NCBI GenBank assembly: GCA_963576735.1
Contig: OY755184.1
Location: forward strand, 930,001-994,000
Direction: 5' to 3'
DNA from: Bedellia somnulentella
Lineage: Eukaryota; Arthropoda; Insecta; Lepidoptera; Bedelliidae
DNA length: 64,000 nucleotides
This document shows, piece by piece, positions 58,579-64,000 of this stretch. Below the pieces are notes generated by a model. It had not been told where the DNA came from. It searched no databases and worked only from the letters and a program-made list of their open reading frames with translations. Every line of letters begins with the position of its first letter. Position 1 is the first letter of the stretch. A program made the translations under genes and the position numbers.

Positions 58579-58800
58579 AGCTGTGTAATGATGACTTAGA
58601 ATACACTACCCTATTTCTACCCATTGGGTTTTCGGGCGTTATAAATGATAGTTGGTCGATGCGGTTGTAGACCCGTTACCAACAACCTTCATGTTAAAAT
58701 CATCATCCAAACATGAAAACATCCAAAAGCGGCTGAAGAATTTCTTATTCCAAAGCTCTGGCTTCTTTTTCTAGGGATTTAAAGCCGTGAGTATAAGTAA
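58579..58800 (+). repeat. SINE S1, diverged
   Basis: AGCTGTGTAATGATGACTTA to AAGCCGTGAGTATAAGTAAG. Confidence 0.75.
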
Positions 58801-58844
58801 GTTTGTATAAGCACAATTGGGTTGCAAAAAATGGTACCGCATAC

Positions 58845-59635
58845 ATGTCGCAGGATAATTTGATGTTAAGGTTTTTTGCAAAAAACCTAGGGATTTTGCA
58901 AAAATCCGGATAATTAGACAACGGTTATAATATTTTCTAATCTTACTAGGATTTTTGCAAAAAAACTAGTTGGTTTAGTATAACTCTGAAACGAAATGTC
59001 AGTTTTTATTAATACTGTACACTGATTGGTCGATTGCAGTTCCCTCATAAACACGTCATCTCTGATTGGTTGTTAATTAAGACGTACTTACTTTATTGTT
59101 CCTACTTATATTGAAGACGTCCGTGGCCGAGTGGATAGGTGACTAGCTTTTCGGTCTGGAGGTTGCGGGTTTGATCCCCGCTGAGAGCAACATTTATGTG
59201 ATGAGCATATGTGTATTATATTATATTAAATATATCGCTGAGTTACTATTCCATAATACAAGTGTTACTTAGTTTGGGGTAACTTGATCTGTGTATAATA
59301 TGTCCGAAAGTGATTGTAATTTTACTCAAACAAAAGAGTGAAAAAAAATTATTTAATTCCTAGTATCAAATAAGTATTGTCATTTCTTACCCTTTATTAC
59401 TCTAGCTGTAATATCTCAATACCACAATGGCGAACCAATCAGAATAAGTTTAGGCGAGCAATCAGAAATCAGCCAATCAGCATTAAAGAAGTACAATCTT
59501 ACTAAACCAACTAGTTTTTTTGCAAAAAACCTAGTAAGATTAGAAAATATTATAACCGTTGTCTAATTATCCGGATTTTTGCAAAATCCCTAGGTTTTTT
59601 GCAAAAAACCTAAACATCAAATCATCCTACGACAT
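58845..59635. mobile_element. Foldback element with 135-bp palindromic arms
   Basis: The arms 58845-58980 and 59501-59635 are near-perfect reverse complements: ATGTCGCAGGATAATTTGAT at the left pairs with its complement at the right. Each arm also contains small hairpins of its own (AGGTTTTTTGCAAAAAACCT, GGATTTTTGCAAAATCC). The core has TGATTGG words in both directions and an S4 insertion at 59115-59310. No transposase. Confidence 0.9.
59115..59310 (+). repeat. SINE S4 (tRNA-derived)
   Basis: Best S4 copy: A box TGGCCGAGTGGATAGGTGAC, B box GCGGGTTTGATCCCCGCTGA, then TTATGTGATGAGCATATGTG and TTAGTTTGGGGTAACTTGAT. Confidence 0.85.
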
Positions 59636-59993
59636 ACACATTAAGTTTGCCAGTAGTCAAGTTTGCGAGTAATCAATCATCACGCCATGATTAATCAGAT
59701 ATCGAAGCGTACTTCCAGAAATGAAACGATGAAATATTCAAGGTTTTACAAAGTTAGTTGAGAAAGTTGCAAATCGATAAGTGATGCTGATGAGTTAACG
59801 ACTCACATTAATTATTACAAACAGATATTCAATTATCTATTATTATTTTTTCCCCAATTTATATATTCAGACTGAATTAAAAAATTTGGAACTTCGACTT
59901 ATGTTTGAGAATACAGTTTTTATAAAACAAAACTAGTGAGATTTTATACGTATAACGTGTAACGTTATCATTCATGATTTTTTTTAATAAACA
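59636..59993. other. Unassigned AT-rich stretch
   Basis: Nothing recognised. Confidence 0.4.
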
Positions 59994-60277
59994 TAAACAT
60001 AACATAAACGTTCACCCGTTTATCCCCGAAGGGGTTGGCAGAGGTACCAATACTCCTGAACTCACATGGCAAGCGCCATCTAGTTTCCAGAGAAGGTACC
60101 CACGTTTTGCTTAGACAGTGTACTCACGTGATAGGGGGCAGGCCTATCGCCGTTTTGTACGAATACACTGTCACATGACTAAGTACAACTCAGCCATGTG
60201 GGTTTCCTCACGATGTTTTCCCTCACCGTTAGCAACCATGATAAATTAACCACACATATGACATTAGAAAAGACTTT
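59994..60277 (-). repeat. SINE S3, head missing
   Basis: AACATAACATAAACGTTCAC to TAACCACACATATGACATTA. It shares the variant block CAAGCGCCATCTAGTTTCCA with 61560-61932. Confidence 0.9.
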
Positions 60278-60308
60278 ATGTTTTTTTTTAATAATTTGTT
60301 AATAACGA

Positions 60309-60385
60309 CTGCCACTAGAATAGGCTTAGAATGTCACTATCCCATTCTACCCACGGGTGTCATAGGAAGCGACTAAGGGTTCGGG
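60309..60385 (+). repeat. SINE S1, head only
   Basis: AATAGGCTTAGAATGTCACT to GCGACTAAGGGTTCGGGG; unrelated sequence follows. Confidence 0.75.
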
Positions 60386-60659
60386 GTTGCATACCCTAAA
60401 CTCAGTTTAAAGTAAAACCCATAGTAACAAGACGTACAGCCGTTTTAAAGCAATGTTATCAAACCGTCACGCGATAGAACAAGATTGGCTACTTATCCCG
60501 AATTGTGTGAGATCCCAAGTTAATAAACAATGTACGTGCAAAGCTGAGCTTTGTTTTGGAAGTGTTGAGCTTCAAGTTATAGTCTTATTTATTTATTTAA
60601 CTGGCTAGATCGCTATTTCGGGGTACTAGTAAATTTATATAAGTATTCTGACATCAACA

Positions 60660-60911
60660 TACATACATACATACATATACTCACGGCTATTAATCCCTAG
60701 ATGGGGTAGCCAGAGCTAAGGAATCAGAAATTCCTCAGCCACTTTTGGAAAGTTAAGTGGGGAAAAGATGGTAAAATAAAGGTTGTTGGTGATGGGTCTC
60801 CAACCGCATCGCCCAAAAATCCCTTTAAAGCCCCAATACCGTTAGTCGCCTCTTACGTAAACCCGCCGGAAGAATTCGGGTAGTGCTATTCTAAGCCGAC
60901 ACTACACAGCA
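60660..60911 (-). repeat. SINE S1 copy
   Basis: ACATACATACATACATATAC to GCCGACACTACACAGCA; well preserved. Confidence 0.9.
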
Positions 60912-61559
60912 TAGTATACATAGCATAGACATCTGACATCAAGTTTTGATAATAGACCAAGGCTAAAGTTCGTATGAAAAACACTCGTAATATTATCTTT
61001 AATTGCTTAGGCTGAAGAAAGAAGGCTTTGAAAGTTTTTTTGGATTGGGTAAAATCTCAGCAATATGTTTTAAGTAATCTAGAGTAAATGTTTTAATAAA
61101 AATATCGTCAGTGTCCGACCAGACTTTTCGGCTTTTGCCACAGATTTGTTAATTTTAAAGTCCGTTTTTTGAGAACCATGACTTTAAATAAAAGTAGAGA
61201 TACAAAGAAACATAAAATAGCAATCAAATAATCTGCACACACGCAACGCAGTTTGAATGAAATCTCTAAGCCCAAAATAAAATTACGAGAGAAAAGCTAT
61301 TCTTCGCAAAATACATCTTGAGTTTTTATTTGGGTCGTTCAAAATTTCGTTTGTTACCGACCTTCTATGTCCCGCGGGATAGTCCGCTGTTAGGGATCAC
61401 ATACTATATGTAATAGACAGAATAGTCACTACTGAAAATAAATAACATCGTTTATTTATGCCGAGTTTGTCGGCTTGGAATAACCCTCCGGTTCAGATGA
61501 TCGTGGTTCTGATTTAAGATGCTGAAAGATACTTGGAAGTTTTGTTGAAGAACCGTCAT
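60912..61559. other. Unassigned stretch
   Basis: Nothing recognised. Confidence 0.4.
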
Positions 61560-61932
61560 AAACGTAACATAACATAAACGTTCACGCCGTTTATCCCCGA
61601 AGGGGTTGGCAGAGGTACCAATACTCCTGAACTCACATGGCAAGCGCCATCTAGTTTCCAGAGAAGGTACCCACGTTTTGCTTAGACAGTGTACTCACGT
61701 GATAGGGGGCAGGCCTATCGCCGTTTTGTACGAATACACTGTCACATGACTAAGTACAACTCAGCCATGTGGGTTTCCTCACGATGTTTTCCCTCACCGT
61801 TAGCAACCATGATAAATTAACCACACATATGACTTTAGAAAAGACAAATTGGTGTAGGCCCGTCCCAGGATTGGAACTCACGCCCTTCTGTTTTTCGGGC
61901 GGGTGTTCTACCCACTGGACTATCATGTCGCT
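61560..61932 (-). repeat. SINE S3, full length, variant
   Basis: AACGTAACATAACATAAACG to the tRNA-like head (minus strand AGTGGGTAGAACACCCGCCC and GAGTTCCAATCCTGGGACGG). The B box is mutated. Confidence 0.88.
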
Positions 61933-63767
61933 AAGAACCGTCACTGACGACCATTTCCATTGTAGAAAATATTTTGAAATGTAAGCATCACCAGAAGCCC
62001 TGTTTCAAATCACCAACGATATCTGTATGTGATGCCGATCATTGTTAAAAAGATTTATAACTGCAATATATACTGCACACTGTAAACACTGAACCGAAAC
62101 CATAAATAAACTGTTTCTATCGCAGCAGATAAAAGACGTCCTTTACAAAACGACCACAAAGTCAACAACATTCTGAACACTGAATACAAAACCAAACTAC
62201 GTGATTGACTCAACTATGCCTCTTGTTTTAACTTACCAAGTTGAAAAGAGAAGTAAAATGTATTGACACATTTTTATAGATTTGTACACTGAATTCTGTT
62301 GCCAGTCGCATTTCGCTGTTGAAATCGGGAGGGAAAAATTAGCATGCAGTTGGCAACTCGATTTATTATTTATATTGGAAGTGGTATTGTACTGACAACA
62401 CTGAACTTTTACAGTTTACAGCCGTCATTCGTACTTGGGTTTTGTATTGTTTAACTTTTTATACCTTTGTCTAGAAGGGCACACTTTTGTATTCTATGAG
62501 TGGTTGAAAAATTAAATAGTATATTTTATACATACGATATTATATTCTTGGGGTGTTTTACCGTGAAATATCAGCTTAACCTTCCAGCGGTCGCGCGCGA
62601 TCTGTGAGTCCGCAGCGAAATAATTTTAGTATTTTTACTTAAACTATAAACAATAGACGATCGCGCTTTCATGATATCCTCGGGGGGGTATAGAATATAC
62701 ATGTATACCTTAGTAGCCCTGTGGCATTTGCTGCAAGGGTGCATGTGCGTATTTATTTGTGTTTGCGGTCCCAGATTCCGCGCGCGACTTTTTGTGTTAC
62801 GAAAAATTCAAAGGAATTTAGTTGAATCCAAGGTGCCAATGTCAAGAATGTGCATTTCCAAAAGATTATATTATGGATACTGACGATGATTAGATTATTG
62901 TACTACGCCTAAATAGTTGATAGATTTTGTTTTATTGGATTCAATACAAATATCTAGAGAGTGAATTTCCCGGGGCCATTTATAACATGGCATCGATGAA
63001 ATCCATACAAAAAGACGTAGTTATAACTTTTAAATATTTTTTTCTAATGAGATGAAATAGTAATCTATGCGGTGCCATAAATATTTTTGTTATAGGATTT
63101 ATAGATATTCCACAAAAAAACATTAAACCTCTAAATTTTTCATTTCCGAGGTTGTCCGCACGCCACCTTCACGTGAATTATAGCTTATTGAAAAAAATCT
63201 ATTGGTTGTTTTTACAAAAATATAGCTTTATTTGTTACTTGAATAGTTGTAGTATCGTTGCGAAAAATGTTTATTCAAATATTTAAACAATACAACTAAT
63301 AGTTACTACAAACTCATTTGTCCCAGGAACACCATTCATTACCATGCCCTATACTTATTTAGGAATATCATTTTATTAAAAGACTTTCTTCACCCCCACT
63401 CTGCGCTAAACGTTACGTCTTAGTGCCGCCCAAGTGCTCAACGTAGGAGGAAGTACATAAGTATCTGCGTTTTCGCGCCTTAAATGTAAGTATCTTTTTT
63501 TTTCGTTACTCGTCATTTTCTCTTTCATTGCCATGGGTAGGTATAACTTATGTTTTTGAAAGATTGTCCTCTTGTAAAGGTATTCAATAGAACACTATTT
63601 CTATTATGGATGTATGTTTAGTATTTAATCATTCGAATAATAAATAAGTTATAAGTAATTTAACATTTTTGCCTTGTTTTTCATTGCCATGCTTTCATTT
63701 TCATGGTTTCCGTGGCCAAAATTTGCTATGGAAATGAAAAAACAGCCACTAAAATGAAAAGAATTTC
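61933..63767. other. Unassigned stretch
   Basis: 1.8 kb without a recognised gene or repeat. Short frames (for example 62671-62883) have no motifs; small GC-rich patches at 62580-62610 and 62670-62790. Confidence 0.4.
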
Positions 63768-63888
63768 ATTGCCGTGACCTGATTTTTCATTTCCATGGCA
63801 TAGTCATTCACTTCCATGGCCTGGTGATTCATTTCCGTGGCTTAGTGTTTCATTCCCATAATCATTTTTTTCATTGCCATGGTATGAT
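63768..63888 (+). repeat. 21-bp minisatellite
   Basis: TTCCATGGCATAGTCATTCAC, TTCCATGGCCTGGTGATTCA and TTCCGTGGCTTAGTGTTTCA follow each other at exactly 21-bp steps, with diverged units on both sides. Similar words (CATTGCCATGG) are scattered back to about 63530. Confidence 0.8.
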
Positions 63889-64000
63889 TAAATCTAAAGT
63901 ATTACAGTAATGGCGAATAACAAAACAGGTCTCATGGAATTTTTACGTATTTAACAAAATTATGCTTTCAAGCTTACTTGAGCTCATAGTTAATACAAGG

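Overview
The window looks like nuclear DNA of a moth or butterfly (Lepidoptera). It is AT-rich and intron-bearing, with no bacterial operons. It is packed with repeat types known from lepidopteran genomes: RTE-like endonuclease-reverse transcriptases, Helitron ends finishing in CTAG, repeats carrying the GACTTCAAAAAGGAGG-type sequence, and many tRNA-derived SINEs. Species cannot be fixed from the sequence alone. || Host genes. Three genes can be supported. Two are full-length muscle-type actin genes (9936-11066 and 31946-33076), in the same orientation and 20.9 kb apart. Each has an uninterrupted 376-codon ORF, a non-coding first exon, a 5' UTR intron of 508 or 550 bp, and a conserved promoter (MEF2 site, CRE-like site, E-box, TATA box). 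They arose by tandem duplication, and homology runs past the poly(A) sites into a shared non-coding island. The third is a class B (secretin-family) GPCR on the minus strand. It has four visible coding exons (42391-42493, 40792-40902, 38420-38520, 38345-37374), a calcitonin/DH31-receptor-like hormone-binding domain and a single-exon seven-helix domain. Its signal-peptide exon was not found. || Layout. 0-8.9 kb: retroelement remnants (a non-LTR C-terminus, the 3' half of a Ty3/gypsy element with PPT and LTR, a LINE endonuclease). 9.0-11.4 kb: actin 1. 11.4-31 kb: a repeat-filled spacer with a Harbinger transposase fragment, Harbinger-like MITEs, a foldback palindrome, a 145-bp tandem array, a 163-bp-arm inverted repeat and a small membrane-protein ORF beside an mdg1/412-like primer-binding site. 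31-33.9 kb: actin 2. 34-37 kb: LINE and SINE debris. 37.2-42.5 kb: the GPCR, with SINEs in its introns. 42.5-64 kb: mostly transposable elements, including SINE/LINE chimeras, a LINE nested in a TIR element, a Helitron end with a PIF1-helicase C-terminus and a long-armed foldback element. || Repeat families, named here only for convenience. S1: about 240-bp SINE, more than 30 copies, 3' end shared with the RTE element. S2, S3, S4: tRNA-headed SINEs. S5: short tRNA-like repeat. RTE: the LINE whose 3' tail S1 copies. The most unusual features are the S1/RTE tail sharing with a direct S1-RTE chimera, the patchy near-identity of the two actin genes, a possible stop-codon readthrough in the GPCR tail, the orphan membrane-protein ORF, and several nested or palindromic elements.
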